Source: Verrucomicrobiota bacterium (GTDB lineage Bacteria; Verrucomicrobiota; Verrucomicrobiia; Verrucomicrobiales; Akkermansiaceae). Taken from it: a stretch of DNA of 33,016 bases. The translations under genes and the position numbers were made by a program. Every line of letters starts with the position of its first letter. Positions within the stretch are counted from its first letter, which is position 1. Shown here piece by piece: positions 23,864 through 32,571 of this stretch. Below the pieces are notes generated by a model. The model was not told the DNA's origin. It made no database searches and saw only the letters and a program-made list of their open reading frames with translations. The stretch covers positions 1 through 33,016 of the forward strand of contig JAURPJ010000124.1 in assembly GCA_030835305.1 (NCBI GenBank), read 5' to 3'.

Positions 23864-25210
23864 CTACCGTTCCTCGCTCTGACTTCGCCAGAATTCAAGG
23901 CGGTCCTTGATTCGCTTTTCCATTCCGTTGGCTGTTGGCTTGTAATAGGTGCGCCCTTCGGGCAGGTAGGCCTGGGGAGTGAAGTTGCCATCGTAGTCGT
24001 GTGAGTAAAGGTATTGCATCGCTGCTTTTTCGACTCCAGATTCTGCGGCGATCTTTTTGCGGAAGCGGGTGACGAGGTGGTCTGGGACTTTGAGGGTGGC
24101 TCCGTTTTTGATGTCCTCTTGCGCGGCTCCGAGGGCCTTGTAGGCAGAGTTGGATTTTGGAGCGGTAGCAAGATGGACGGTGGCGTGAGCAAGGGGAATG
24201 CGACCTTCGGGCATGCCGAGGAACTCGAAGGCTTGCTGGGCGGCGATGGCGACTTGCAGGGCGGATGAGTCGGCGAGACCGATGTCTTCGGAAGCCGAGA
24301 TGACCAGCCGGCGGGCGATGAACCGGGGATCTTCTCCGGCGTGCAGCATTTTGGCGAGCCAGTAGAGGGCAGCATTGGGATCGGAACCGCGGATGGACTT
24401 AATGAAGGCGGAGATGGTGTCGTAGTGTTGGTCTCCGTCTGAATCATAGAGAACTGCTTTTTGCTGAATCGATTCCTCTGCGGTCGCGAGGTCGATGACG
24501 ATGACATTTTCGTCGGGAGGAGTGGTGATGACGGAGAGTTCAAGGGCGGTGAGGGCCTTGCGGGCATCACCATCGGCTTTCTCGGCAAGGTGACGGAGGG
24601 CCTCGGGTGCAGCTTCGATCTCCATCTTGCCAAAGCCCCGTGCTTCGTCTTTGAGAGCCCGCTCCAGAAGAGGGATGAGATCGTCAGTCGCAACGGGCTC
24701 GAGTTGAAAAATCTGCGAGCGGGAGACAAGCGGGGAGTTGACGTAAAAGTAGGGATTGTGAGTGGTGGCGCCAATAAAGCGAACAGTACCTCGCTCAAGG
24801 TGGGGAAGAAGGGTGTCCTGCTGGGCCTTGTTGAAGCGGTGAATTTCGTCGATGAAGAGGACGGTGGTTTGGTTATGGAGCGTTTGGTAAGTGCGGGCGG
24901 CCTCAATTTTTGTCCGGATCTCGGCAACATTTGATTCGACTCCGTTAAGGGATTCGAAGCGAGAGCCGGTGGATCTTGCAATCACGCTGGCGAGAGTGGT
25001 TTTGCCCGTACCGGGAGGTCCGTAAAAGATGAGTGAGGTAAAACGATCTGCTTCGATGGCCCGGCGGAGTAGTTTTCCCTCGGCAAGGATATGCTGCTGG
25101 CCGGCGATTTCGCCGAGAGTGCGTGGGCGCATTCGCGCGGCGAGGGGTTCGCCGTAGTGGGACTCGATCTCGTTGGAAGACGAGTCATCGGGAGTGAAGA
25201 GGGAGTCCAT
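23864..25210 (-). CDS. rarA: Replication-associated recombination protein A (AAA+ ATPase)
   Basis: This 448-residue AAA+ ATPase of the RarA/MgsA/WRNIP1 family acts on stalled replication forks and gapped DNA. The Walker A is GPPGTGKTT at 64-72 and the Walker B is VLFIDEIHRF at 117-126. FIGATTHNPYF is the sensor region. The C-terminal tetramerisation domain includes GSDPNAALYWLAKML and the closing PEGRTYYKPTANG block. Length is normal and the gene is intact. It converges with pseudoprotease 2 across six bases and is divergent from the FKBP gene. Confidence 0.96.
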   Translation of the reverse strand: MDSLFTPDDSSSNEIESHYGEPLAARMRPRTLGEIAGQQHILAEGKLLRRAIEADRFTSLIFYGPPGTGKTTLASVIARSTGSRFESLNGVESNVAEIRTKIEAARTYQTLHNQTTVLFIDEIHRFNKAQQDTLLPHLERGTVRFIGATTHNPYFYVNSPLVSRSQIFQLEPVATDDLIPLLERALKDEARGFGKMEIEAAPEALRHLAEKADGDARKALTALELSVITTPPDENVIVIDLATAEESIQQKAVLYDSDGDQHYDTISAFIKSIRGSDPNAALYWLAKMLHAGEDPRFIARRLVISASEDIGLADSSALQVAIAAQQAFEFLGMPEGRIPLAHATVHLATAPKSNSAYKALGAAQEDIKNGATLKVPDHLVTRFRKKIAAESGVEKAAMQYLYSHDYDGNFTPQAYLPEGRTYYKPTANGMEKRIKDRLEFWRSQSEER

Positions 25211-25307
25211 GACGGAGTTTTATGTCGGGGAGAGGGGAGAGGCCACGGAAATTTTCCGGTGATGGATCTTCGTTGTTTTAAAATCATATGCTGATAGGTT
25301 CTTCGGA

Positions 25308-25856
25308 GTGGACTTACGCTATATTGTCCCGGTTGCAGTGCTGGTTGGCGCCGCCTTTTTTTTGGCTCTCGGATCCGACGAGGAATCAGGCAATGAACGG
25401 TCGTCATCCAAGAATTCGAAAAGCGAAGAGGCTGTCCCGCGTAGTTCCAAAGCCGGGGGAGGTAATCCGAAGGGGCGGCGTGCGGTCTCAGAGCGGGTTT
25501 TGCGGGACCTGGGCTCGGAGTTCGTGACTGAATCCGGACTGCGATACGAAGTTTTAACTGAGGGACAAGGTGATCATCCGGGGCCGACCTCAAAGGTGAA
25601 AGTTCATTATACGGGAACCCTGGATGACGGAACGGTGTTTGATAGCAGCCGCGAGAGGGGGCAGCCTGAGGTGTTTGTCCTGAATCAGGTGATTAAGGGA
25701 TGGACGGAAGGTCTCCAGCTGATGCAGCCTGGTGCGGTTTATCGTTTTTTGATTCCTCCGGAGCTTGCTTACGGTGATCGAGCGGCGGGGAGTTACATTC
25801 CAGCCGGTTCGACCCTGACTTTTGAGGTCGAATTGATTTCGATCGAGAAACCATGA
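25308..25856 (+). CDS. FKBP-type peptidyl-prolyl isomerase, membrane-anchored or secreted
   Basis: This is a 182-residue protein that should catalyse cis-trans isomerisation of X-Pro bonds outside the cytoplasm. The N-terminal helix YIVPVAVLVGAAFFLAL (about 5-21) is a signal anchor, followed by a Ser/Lys-rich linker (about 25-60). The FKBP domain (about 75-182) shows VKVHYTGTLDDGTVFDSS, VIKGWTEGLQLM and IPPELAYGDR, with the Tyr, Phe/Asp and Trp pocket residues retained. The start is GTG 25308, because no ATG precedes the hydrophobic helix. It is three bases from the earliest possible purE start, so co-transcription with purE-purK is likely. Confidence 0.92.
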   Translation: MDLRYIVPVAVLVGAAFFLALGSDEESGNERSSSKNSKSEEAVPRSSKAGGGNPKGRRAVSERVLRDLGSEFVTESGLRYEVLTEGQGDHPGPTSKVKVHYTGTLDDGTVFDSSRERGQPEVFVLNQVIKGWTEGLQLMQPGAVYRFLIPPELAYGDRAAGSYIPAGSTLTFEVELISIEKP

Positions 25857-25895
25857 GCCTTGCCAAGCCGAGCAGGTCCGTTAGATACTCCGTTC

Positions 25896-26402
25896 GTGAG
25901 CGAGACAGAGCAGCCTTTGGTGGGTGTGGTCATGGGAAGTGATTCCGATTGGCCGACCATGAAAAAAGCCGTTGAGGTTTTAGAGCAATTCGGAGTGCCT
26001 TACGAGGCTCGGGTCGTGAGTGCGCATCGGACGCCAGAACTGCTGGTGGAATATTCCAAGACGGCGAAAGAACGTGGCTTGAAAGTGATCATTGCGGGAG
26101 CCGGAGGCGCTGCGCACCTACCAGGAATGGTTGCGGCAATGACAATTTTGCCGGTGTTGGGTGTGCCTGTGCAGTCACGGGCGTTAAGCGGGATGGATTC
26201 GCTCCTTTCAATCGTGCAAATGCCGAAGGGAATTCCAGTGGCGACGTTCGCCATTGGCGAGGCCGGCGCTGGAAATGCGGGGCTCTCGGCGGTTTCGATT
26301 TTAGCAACGATCGACGAAGACCTGGCCGCGAAATTGGAGAAATTTCGGATTGATCAACGTGATACTGTTTTGGGGAAAATTTTGCCTCCGCTAGAAAAAT
26401 GA
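25896..26402 (+). CDS. purE: N5-carboxyaminoimidazole ribonucleotide mutase
   Basis: This 168-residue class I PurE converts N5-CAIR to CAIR in purine synthesis. Motifs are [15 protein letters not shown] (phosphate binding), VSAHRTPE with the catalytic His, and [16 protein letters not shown] 25896 gives a compact N-terminus ([12 protein letters not shown]); TTG 25860 would extend it by 12 residues. The stop overlaps the purK start (ATGA), matching the consecutive enzymes. Pairing with PurK confirms the bacterial two-step route. Confidence 0.96.
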   Translation: MSETEQPLVGVVMGSDSDWPTMKKAVEVLEQFGVPYEARVVSAHRTPELLVEYSKTAKERGLKVIIAGAGGAAHLPGMVAAMTILPVLGVPVQSRALSGMDSLLSIVQMPKGIPVATFAIGEAGAGNAGLSAVSILATIDEDLAAKLEKFRIDQRDTVLGKILPPLEK

Positions 26403-27508
26403 TGACCCTTGGCATTTTGGGCGGGGGGCAGTTGGCGCGGATGTTGTGTCTCGATGCGCGGCGGATGGGGATCCGCACGGTGGTGTGGAGTGGAACACCG
26501 ACTGCCGAGCCGACCGAGGGGGTGGCGGATATTTTGATCAAGCGAAATTTTGATGATGCCGAAGCACATGGGGAATTTTGTCGTCAAGTCGATATGGCGA
26601 CGGTAGAGTTTGAGAATATTCCACTGGAGACCCTGAAATCAGTCGAGGCTGCGGTGGGACTTTATCCATCGGCCGAGAGTATAGGAATCAGCCAGCATCG
26701 TTCGCGGGAGAAGACCTTTTTAAAAGACCATGGGATCCCTTGCGCGCCATTTGCGCTGGTGAACTCAATCGCCGAACTGGAAGCCGCCTTCGCGGAGATT
26801 GGTCCGACCACCGTTTTGAAAACCGCGGCTTTTGGCTATGATGGCAAGGGGCAGGTCAAGATCACTTCAGCGGAGCAATTGAAAACAGCCTGGGAATCGG
26901 TGCAAGGTGAGCCATCGGTGTTGGAAGGATTCGTCGATTTTCAATGCGAAGTTTCGGTGCTCGTTGCTCGTGGTCTTGATGGGTGCTGTCTCGCCTTTCC
27001 GGTAGCAGAGAATGAGCATCGAAATCACATCTTGGATCTCACCATTGTGCCGGCAAGGGTTTCCGCAGAGACCCTGGCAGAGGCGGAAGCGACTGCGATT
27101 CGTTTGGCTGGGGAGTTGGACTATCGCGGGCTTCTTGCGGTCGAATTTTTTGTCGAGAAGTCGGGTAGCGTGTTGGTTAACGAGATGGCTCCGCGTCCGC
27201 ACAATTCGGGGCACTACACCATGAATGGTTGTGTTACTTCGCAGTTTGAGCAGCAACTGAGATCGGTGTGCGGGCTGCCGCTAGGATCGGCTGAATTATT
27301 GAGTGAAACGGTGATGGTAAACCTGCTCGGCGATATGTGGAATCCTGATTTGCAGGTCGATGAAATCCATGCAACCGAAGGAGCAAAGCTTCATCTTTAT
27401 GGTAAAAGCAGCCCGGGCGAACGCCGCAAAATGGGCCATGTCAATGTGGTTGGTGGCAAGGATGTGGAAGCGCGGGCTCGCCATCTACAGGAAAATCTTT
27501 TAAGCTGA
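26399..27508 (+). CDS. purK: N5-carboxyaminoimidazole ribonucleotide synthase
   Basis: This 369-residue ATP-grasp enzyme makes N5-CAIR from AIR, ATP and bicarbonate and hands it to PurE. The N-terminal [12 protein letters not shown] is the nucleotide-fold start. [13 protein letters not shown] is the ATP-grasp loop, and the Glu-rich [18 protein letters not shown] and [14 protein letters not shown] blocks are diagnostic. Length is normal. ATG 26399 overlaps the purE stop; a second ATG follows immediately at 26402. Confidence 0.97.
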   Translation: MMTLGILGGGQLARMLCLDARRMGIRTVVWSGTPTAEPTEGVADILIKRNFDDAEAHGEFCRQVDMATVEFENIPLETLKSVEAAVGLYPSAESIGISQHRSREKTFLKDHGIPCAPFALVNSIAELEAAFAEIGPTTVLKTAAFGYDGKGQVKITSAEQLKTAWESVQGEPSVLEGFVDFQCEVSVLVARGLDGCCLAFPVAENEHRNHILDLTIVPARVSAETLAEAEATAIRLAGELDYRGLLAVEFFVEKSGSVLVNEMAPRPHNSGHYTMNGCVTSQFEQQLRSVCGLPLGSAELLSETVMVNLLGDMWNPDLQVDEIHATEGAKLHLYGKSSPGERRKMGHVNVVGGKDVEARARHLQENLLS

Positions 27509-27512
27509 GCCG

Positions 27513-28328
27513 ATGAAAATTTTGATCCTGTTTTTGTTCATGCTCATTCCTGTGGTGGGGGAGATCACGGTTGTCACCTATAACATCCGTCAGGATACCG
27601 GGAGTGATCGCGGTGAGAGGGATTGGAGCAAGCGTGCGCCAAGGGTGGTGAGCTTTCTGAAAGAAGGAGGATTCTCAATTATTGGCCTTCAGGAAGCGAA
27701 GCACAATCAGGTCGAGGACGTGAAAAAAGGAATTCCCAGGTTCGTTCAGGTTGGAGTCGGGCGTGACGACGGCAAGACGCGTGGTGAGTATTCCCCGATC
27801 TTTTTTGAGCCCGCGATTTGGATGGCGGATGCCTCCGAGCAGGGGACGTTTTGGTTGTCGGATACGCCGGAGAAGCCGGGGAGTATGACCTGGGGAAATC
27901 GGGTCACGCGGATTTGTTCATGGGTGCGCCTGACGGGGAGAGACCAGAAATCGGTCTACATTTACAACACCCACTGGGATCACCAGAGTCAGCCTTCACG
28001 TGAAAAGGCTGCCGAACTGATCCTAAAAAAGATTGCGGCACGGAAGCATACCGCTGATCCGGTCGTTTTGATGGGCGATTTCAACGCCACCACGAAAAAT
28101 CCTGCAATTAAGACTCTTCTTGGTTCGGGCTCCCTGATTGATCACGGTGGCAAAAGGCAAAAACAGTCCTTTAACCTATGGAAGCCGGGGCTCAACGACG
28201 GATTACGGATCGATCATGTCTTCACAAGCCCCTCGATTAAAAAAGGAAAGGTCGAGATTCCCGCTGCAGGTGATCCTGTCGACTCGGATCACAACCCGGT
28301 AATTTTGACGATCCCGGGATTGGAGTGA
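27513..28328 (+). CDS. Secreted endonuclease/exonuclease/phosphatase-fold hydrolase
   Basis: This 271-residue EEP-superfamily protein has a signal peptide at about 1-16 (MKILILFLFMLIPVVG). Active-site motifs are VVTYNIRQ (Asn), IGLQEA (Glu), YNTHWDHQ (His), LMGDFNATT (Asp, Asn), RIDHVF and DSDHNPV (Asp-His). These fit metal-dependent phosphodiesterases or phosphatases, including sphingomyelinase-like and nuclease-like members; the substrate is not determinable. It lies 4 bp after purK and may be read from the same transcript, but is functionally unrelated. Confidence 0.9.
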   Translation: MKILILFLFMLIPVVGEITVVTYNIRQDTGSDRGERDWSKRAPRVVSFLKEGGFSIIGLQEAKHNQVEDVKKGIPRFVQVGVGRDDGKTRGEYSPIFFEPAIWMADASEQGTFWLSDTPEKPGSMTWGNRVTRICSWVRLTGRDQKSVYIYNTHWDHQSQPSREKAAELILKKIAARKHTADPVVLMGDFNATTKNPAIKTLLGSGSLIDHGGKRQKQSFNLWKPGLNDGLRIDHVFTSPSIKKGKVEIPAAGDPVDSDHNPVILTIPGLE

Positions 28329-28377
28329 GAATTTGGAGAGCCTTGCTTAGGGCCGTCTGTAAACCGCCCCTCCAATT
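28329..28377. terminator. Possible bidirectional terminator
   Basis: GAATTTGGAG just after the EEP stop can pair, with one bulge, with CTCCAATTC beside the C39 peptidase stop. The two genes converge here. There is no U-run, so this is a weak candidate. Confidence 0.3.
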
Positions 28378-29829
28378 CTAGATGTCGATGACGTAGCCAC
28401 TTTGGTTGCTGACGGCTTCGGCTTCATTGACGTGGATCCAACGGATGGTGTAATTTTTTCCCCATGAGTCGCTGACCGCGATTTCATTGGTGGCCTCGTT
28501 ATAACCAATGATCATGCAGAGGTGGAAGTTGGCCTTGGCGGTAAGTTTTGGGGCGCTAATTTTTGCGGCTTTGGCGACTTCAATCGCGTAAGTTGTCCAG
28601 TCCCTAATGCTTGGCCGGATCCGGGTTCGGGAGTTGGCAATGGCATTGTAGTTCGCTAGGCTGCACATCTGCCAAAGGATGGGCACGCCCTTGTCGAGGT
28701 AGCGTTTGATTTTACCGGGCGCGAGTGATTCGAGCTCAATTTGTCGGGCGGTTCGTCCTCCCTTGCTACGGGTGGTAAACGCAACCTCTTTATAAAGTTT
28801 CCGGGTATTCGTTCCTCCACCTCCTTCGGTGGCGAGAGTGGCAAGAAGGTACATGTCGGAGGGCACTCCGGCGTGTCTCATGGCGCGCTCGAAGGTCGCG
28901 GGAGCACAGTATCCCTTGGGACCCTGGTCGACCATGGGGATATTTTTGATATAAACGTCGCCATTGGCTTTGCGGGTAACACTGTTCTTAAGGCGGGCTT
29001 TGATATCGCTGTCGCTGACGCGGGAAAAACGCCCTCCGCCGTCCGCAAAGGAAGCTCGCACGATGCTGAGGCGGACGTATTCCTTTTCGAGGTGGGCGAG
29101 CAGGAAGGAGTGACCGTTCCAGTCCCACCGGCGGACAATATGGCGTTTATTTCCCTGTCCGAGCATGCGTTGGGTGTTGGGGCTCCCCAGGATGGCGGTG
29201 AGGGTTTTGGCTATCGATTGGGCGTCGTAGATCATTGCTCCCTCAAGGGTGTTTCGATCAATTTCTTTACCGTTGTTTTGAAAGTGATCCTCTCCGGCGC
29301 CCACGGTGCTGAGCGAGTCGCCTTTATTGGAATAAATGACGGAGATCGAAAGAGTGCGGCCGTTGTGATCGCCGTAAGCGACGATGGTTTTTGGTTTGGC
29401 CCCGGCGAAGGAGTAGGACCTGCCGGTATTGTAAAGCCGATAGCTGCTGGTGAAGGGTGTTTCGGATTCGTTCGGGAGTCCCAACCGGCGGGCGACATCG
29501 CGGGCAGGCTCATTCCAGATATTGCCGTTGCTGGCGAAGAGCTTGTGACCAAGGGCCTTGTTCAGAGGTTCGAGGTGCTGTTCGATTTTCTCCCGGTGGG
29601 ATTTCCAGGTATGGCGGATGTCGCTGCGGGAATCTCCCGAGAGGTAGGCGAGGGGAGTATCGAATTCCTGACCGTCGGCCCGACGGAGCAGTGCGATGTC
29701 TTTTTCGAGGTTGAGGAGCTCGACGCGGAGCTTGTCAGTCCCATTGGCTTCCTGGAGGGTGATGAGTGGCTCGGCCTGCACGGAAAGCGGGCTGGCGGCG
29801 AGGATTGAAAAGAAAGAGCGTAGAGTCAT
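28378..29829 (-). CDS. Secreted C39-like cysteine peptidase with an SHD1-like N-domain
   Basis: This is a 483-residue exported protein. A signal peptide (about 1-19, ending VQA) precedes an SLA1-homology-like (SHD1) beta domain at about 20-75, with the LRRADGQEF...LAYLSG pattern common in PVC proteins. A middle region of about 200 residues is unassigned. The C-terminal peptidase_C39_2-like domain has Cys308 in DQGPKGYCAPA, His436 in NFHLCMIIGYN and Asp454 in SDSWG, a complete papain-like triad. Unlike C39 transporters it has no membrane helices or ABC domain. It stands alone, upstream of tmRNA on the opposite strand. Confidence 0.85.
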   Translation of the reverse strand: MTLRSFFSILAASPLSVQAEPLITLQEANGTDKLRVELLNLEKDIALLRRADGQEFDTPLAYLSGDSRSDIRHTWKSHREKIEQHLEPLNKALGHKLFASNGNIWNEPARDVARRLGLPNESETPFTSSYRLYNTGRSYSFAGAKPKTIVAYGDHNGRTLSISVIYSNKGDSLSTVGAGEDHFQNNGKEIDRNTLEGAMIYDAQSIAKTLTAILGSPNTQRMLGQGNKRHIVRRWDWNGHSFLLAHLEKEYVRLSIVRASFADGGGRFSRVSDSDIKARLKNSVTRKANGDVYIKNIPMVDQGPKGYCAPATFERAMRHAGVPSDMYLLATLATEGGGGTNTRKLYKEVAFTTRSKGGRTARQIELESLAPGKIKRYLDKGVPILWQMCSLANYNAIANSRTRIRPSIRDWTTYAIEVAKAAKISAPKLTAKANFHLCMIIGYNEATNEIAVSDSWGKNYTIRWIHVNEAEAVSNQSGYVIDI

Positions 29830-29915
29830 TCGATCGAAGTCTGGGGAAATCTATGCCAGAAACGCGATTCGGGTTGAATAAATTAGTTCCATAGTGCATC
29901 CTAAGGGTAGCTTGT

Positions 29916-30276
29916 GGGGGCGTTCTGGTTTCGACTGAATGTTCGTAACGCTGGCTGCACGTAGAGGTTGATCGGTTGGCCTCTTAAAAAAGCCGTTCAA
30001 AACAAATAATTGCAGACTCTAACGAGCTCGCACTTGCTGCTTAATTGACAGCAACGTCCCAAACCTGACGCCTATTACGGGGCGGGGCGACTACTTAATA
30101 GGCTGGCTGCCAAGTCGGGGATCCGGGCAAGGCAGCGAGATTCAACAGGATCATCGGATCAGTGAACGGGCCGGGTGAGGCTCACCGATCTTAAAGCAGC
30201 AAACGCCTGGCTAAACTTGTAGACGCCTTCGTGAAAGGCATTCAGGACACGGGTTCAACTCCCGTCGCCTCCACCA
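29916..30276 (+). ncRNA. ssrA: Transfer-messenger RNA (tmRNA)
   Basis: The 361-nt RNA that rescues stalled ribosomes. The 5' end GGGGGCGTTCTGGTTTCGAC pairs its GGGGGCG with CGCCTCC before the 3' ACCA, giving the acceptor stem. GGGTTCAACTCCC is the T arm. The tag frame begins with GCA at 30012 and encodes ADSNELALAA, with a TAA stop at 30042-30044; the LAA ending fits recognition by ClpXP. The CCA is encoded. A terminator follows at 30287-30326. The 3' end of this gene is a common integration site, and a decayed island lies directly downstream. Confidence 0.98.
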
Positions 30277-30286
30277 TCTTCAAAAG

Positions 30287-30326
30287 ACCCGTAACTGGCT
30301 ATAAAATAGCTGATTACGGGTTTTTT
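30287..30326 (+). terminator. Rho-independent terminator after tmRNA
   Basis: ACCCGTAA at 30287-30294 pairs with TTACGGGT at 30314-30321, with additional GCTA/TAGC pairing inside the loop, and is followed by a T-run at 30321-30326. It lies 10 bp after the tmRNA CCA. Confidence 0.9.
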
Positions 30327-30445
30327 GCGGCCGTTTTCCGGAGGGCTGAAATAGCCGTATTTGGCCGATTTTGGCGAAAAATCCGTGTGTTTTCTGTGTG
30401 TTTTTGTAGCTTGGCTTGATCCCTCTGGACTCACAAATTGGCTCT

Positions 30446-30751
30446 GTGAAGCTCTATTCTCCATCCGCTCCGGGACGACCCTGGAAAGTAGCCTGGAGCC
30501 CTCCGGGGATGCCCCGGCAGGTCAAGGATCGTAAAACCAAAAAGGAAGCTGAGAAACTGGCCCGGGAAATCAAGGCCCAGTTAAAGCGAGGAGAAGTGGG
30601 TCGCGTCCATCGGGCTTCCGATGAGGAATATGAGCTTTTGAAGCTCTGTCGGAAACTGGCTGATCCCAGGAGAATCCTGGAAGAGGCTCTCGAAAATCAG
30701 GATAAGTTCAAACGGGCCACTAGCTTTTTGGGATCATTGAGCGCGAACTGA
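30446..30751 (+). pseudogene. Truncated integrase-like N-terminal fragment
   Basis: This is a short basic reading frame of about 100 codons. VKLYSPSAPGRPWKVAWSP followed by KTKKEAEKLAREIKAQL looks like the arm-type DNA-binding domain of a tyrosine recombinase: a beta-hairpin with aromatic and basic residues, then a helix with KKEAE. No catalytic domain (R..HxxR..Y) follows. The end of the frame runs directly into hsdR-derived sequence, so the gene was probably cut off by a deletion. The start may be GTG 30446 or TTG 30416. The position just after tmRNA supports an integrase origin, but the call rests on pattern and context. Confidence 0.5.
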
Positions 30752-30933
30752 AGCTGACGGGGTTCTGGGAGAGTATTCCAGCGCGAAACAGGCTCGTCGC
30801 CGATTTGCAGAGAGCGATGCTACAGCCTGAATTTGGGGCGATGCCCAATCTCGCAAAAAACCGAAAACAGATCATCAGCCGTCTGATGGAGGTCGCAGAA
30901 AAGAATCACGACACGATCCTTTACGCCGAATGA
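30724..30933 (+). pseudogene. C-terminal remnant of a type I restriction subunit HsdR
   Basis: About 69 codons are open after a TAG at 30721. The peptide (LTGFWESIPARNRLVADLQ, then LQPEFGAMPNL, then IISRLMEVAEKNHDTILYAE) matches the extreme C-terminus of many type I HsdR proteins as I know them. The helicase and nuclease portions (normally about 900 more residues) are absent, so the gene is a 3' fragment with no plausible function. Its stop overlaps the next start (ATGA), preserving the original operon junction. Confidence 0.65.
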
Positions 30934-31277
30934 AGGATTTGAAGTATGAGATTGTCCGTTCTTCGCGGCGGAAGAAGCTCACCATCACGGTGGAGCGGGA
31001 TCGGTCCATCATTGTCCATGCTCCGGAATCCACGAGCGATGAGCAGGTCCGTGAAGTTGTGGATTCCAAGCGTCAGTGGTTATTCGAGAAGGTGAATCAC
31101 CCTCAGAAGTATCAGGACCGGCCCCATCCTCCTGGGAAAGAAATCGTCGATGGAGAATCGGTGTTGTATCTCGGTAGGGAGTATCGGGTTGAAGTTTGCG
31201 AAACATCGAGTGGGGAGGTGGAATTCTCGAAAGTTTTTTCAATTCCCAAAGCTCTCGGGCGATCTGAGCGACTGTGA
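30930..31277 (+). pseudogene. Truncated YgjP/DUF45-type metallopeptidase
   Basis: 115 codons beginning MKDLKYEIVRSSRRKKLTI match the N-terminal half of DUF45 (YgjP-like, M48-related) proteins: SIIVHAPESTS, VDSKRQWLFEKV and YLGREYRVEV. Full-length members are about 230 residues and carry HExxH zinc ligands in the second half; here the frame stops just after FSIPKALGRS, so the metal site is missing. DUF45 genes often follow hsdR in type I restriction loci, consistent with the overlap seen here. Confidence 0.65.
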
Positions 31278-31938
31278 AAAGAAGATCGGCGAATCGCTCA
31301 CTGCGGAAGACGCCGAAAATCCCGAAGACGCCGAAGCACATCAACCCGACCTTCGAGCTGTTCGGGGTTCTTTCATCCAGGATGAAGGGCACTTTTTTTC
31401 GCATCGAGGAAGAGTGAAAGGGGACTGGGAACGGCTTGTGTTCCGGGATTCTGGAATGCAAGGGTGCCTCATTCCTTCAGTTTGGAGGAATTTGTGATCG
31501 AAACAGAGACACTCGCGAATGGGGCCGGAAACTACCCGAAACCTGTGTTTCTTGAGGCGCTCGATGATTGCAACGGCCGAAGGCCGGAAAACGGAGCGCA
31601 ACCTTTACAAAACGACCCGGGTCTCAGACGCGAATTATTGAGAAAATCGACAAATCATCGCAAGCCATGTGGTATGTAAACCCAAGAATACAACTACCAT
31701 TTCGAACCTCCGCGAAGTAGGCCCAATTTTCCAATCATGAGCAACAAAACCGATCAGGTAAGATCCATGAAACAACTTGGTATCACAAGAGATGGTGTGG
31801 TTAACAATCTACGCAATTGCGGATATTTGCTGATAACTGAAATACCCATGCCCACCACCTGGAATACTCATGGGTATTCATCTCCCCGAGTCCACCAATA
31901 GTGATCTGGATTTGTAGTAAATTAAGGTTCGCGATTAG
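31278..31938. other. Non-coding stretch between the decayed island and the sigma factor
   Basis: No supported gene is seen. GAAGACGCCGAA occurs twice, at 31306-31317 and 31324-31335. A long palindromic arm pair lies at 31841-31878 and is listed separately. The rest shows short overlapping frames with stops and no family signal. Confidence 0.45.
31841..31878 (+). promoter_or_regulatory. Inverted repeat upstream of the sigma factor
   Basis: AATACCCATG at 31841-31850 and CATGGGTATT at 31869-31878 are perfect 10-bp inverted arms with an 18-nt loop, about 60 bp before the sigma factor start. No T-run follows on the plus strand. It could be an operator, for example for autoregulation, or a transcript hairpin. 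Confidence 0.4.
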
Positions 31939-32571
31939 ATGAGGACTGAAGGAATGGAGCAGCGACATGAGGTCAACTTGTCGAAAGAGCAGTGGAAGAC
32001 ACAACAGACGTTGATCGTACGGGCTCGTAATCCCAACGACAGTCAAGCCTGGGATGAATTTACCAGTTATTATGCGGGCTTTATTCGCATGGTGCTGATG
32101 CAGTTGCACGCGCCGCTGGATGACCTCGAAGATCTCAGCCAAACCATCTTGGTGAAGTTATGGAAGAACCTGTCAACAGTGGAGCTGGGCCGTGACCATG
32201 CCAGGTTTCGCACGTGGCTGGGAACGGTTATCCGTAATACCTTCCATACGCATTGCAACCAGGCTGCCTCGCGAAAACGCCGGGAGAGCAAGGCCGCCGT
32301 CCCCGATGTCGTGCCACCGGATATTGAGGGCGTCATTGAAAGCGAGTGGCGGAAGCACATCATTGCGCTGGTTATTGAACGCTTGAATGCCAGTTTTTCC
32401 GGCAAGGCTATGAACGTTTTTGCGATGACTCTTGATGGAAAGTCCGTTGACGATATTGCTTCGACGCTTGAGTTGACCAAGGACTCGGTCTACGTGCTCC
32501 GCAATCGCGTCCAGTCGCGCTTCCGTAAGGAAGCTAGACAGTTGCGCAGTTACCTTGAGTTTGGCCAATGA
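31939..32571 (+). CDS. ECF-like RNA polymerase sigma factor (Rhodopirellula/Verrucomicrobium type)
   Basis: This 210-residue sigma-70 family protein has regions 2 and 4 only. Region 2 includes WDEFTSYYAGFIRMVL and DLEDLSQTILVKLWKNL, with RFRTWLGTVIRNTF downstream. Region 4 is the helix-turn-helix GKSVDDIASTLELTKDSVYVLRNRVQSRFRK. This fits the PVC sigma family whose genes are often adjacent to protein kinases. Its stop overlaps the kinase start (ATGA), so the pair is coupled. ATG 31939 and ATG 31954 are both possible. A 10-bp inverted repeat lies upstream. Confidence 0.9.
   Translation: MRTEGMEQRHEVNLSKEQWKTQQTLIVRARNPNDSQAWDEFTSYYAGFIRMVLMQLHAPLDDLEDLSQTILVKLWKNLSTVELGRDHARFRTWLGTVIRNTFHTHCNQAASRKRRESKAAVPDVVPPDIEGVIESEWRKHIIALVIERLNASFSGKAMNVFAMTLDGKSVDDIASTLELTKDSVYVLRNRVQSRFRKEARQLRSYLEFGQ

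Noticed and set aside
23755-24981. 408-codon minus-strand frame inside rarA
   Set aside because: It is a Ser/Pro/Thr-rich shadow of rarA in another frame, without any domain.
28741-29808. 355-codon plus-strand frame opposite the C39 peptidase
   Set aside because: Gly/Val-rich shadow frame antisense to a gene with a signal peptide and a full catalytic triad.
29870-29915. tmRNA promoter boxes
   Set aside because: TTGAAT at about 29874 is too far (22 bp) from the only -10-like string before the tmRNA start, so I could not support a promoter call.
31306-31335. Two copies of GAAGACGCCGAA as a possible CRISPR or iteron
   Set aside because: Only two short copies with a 6-bp gap; no array and no cas or rep genes nearby.
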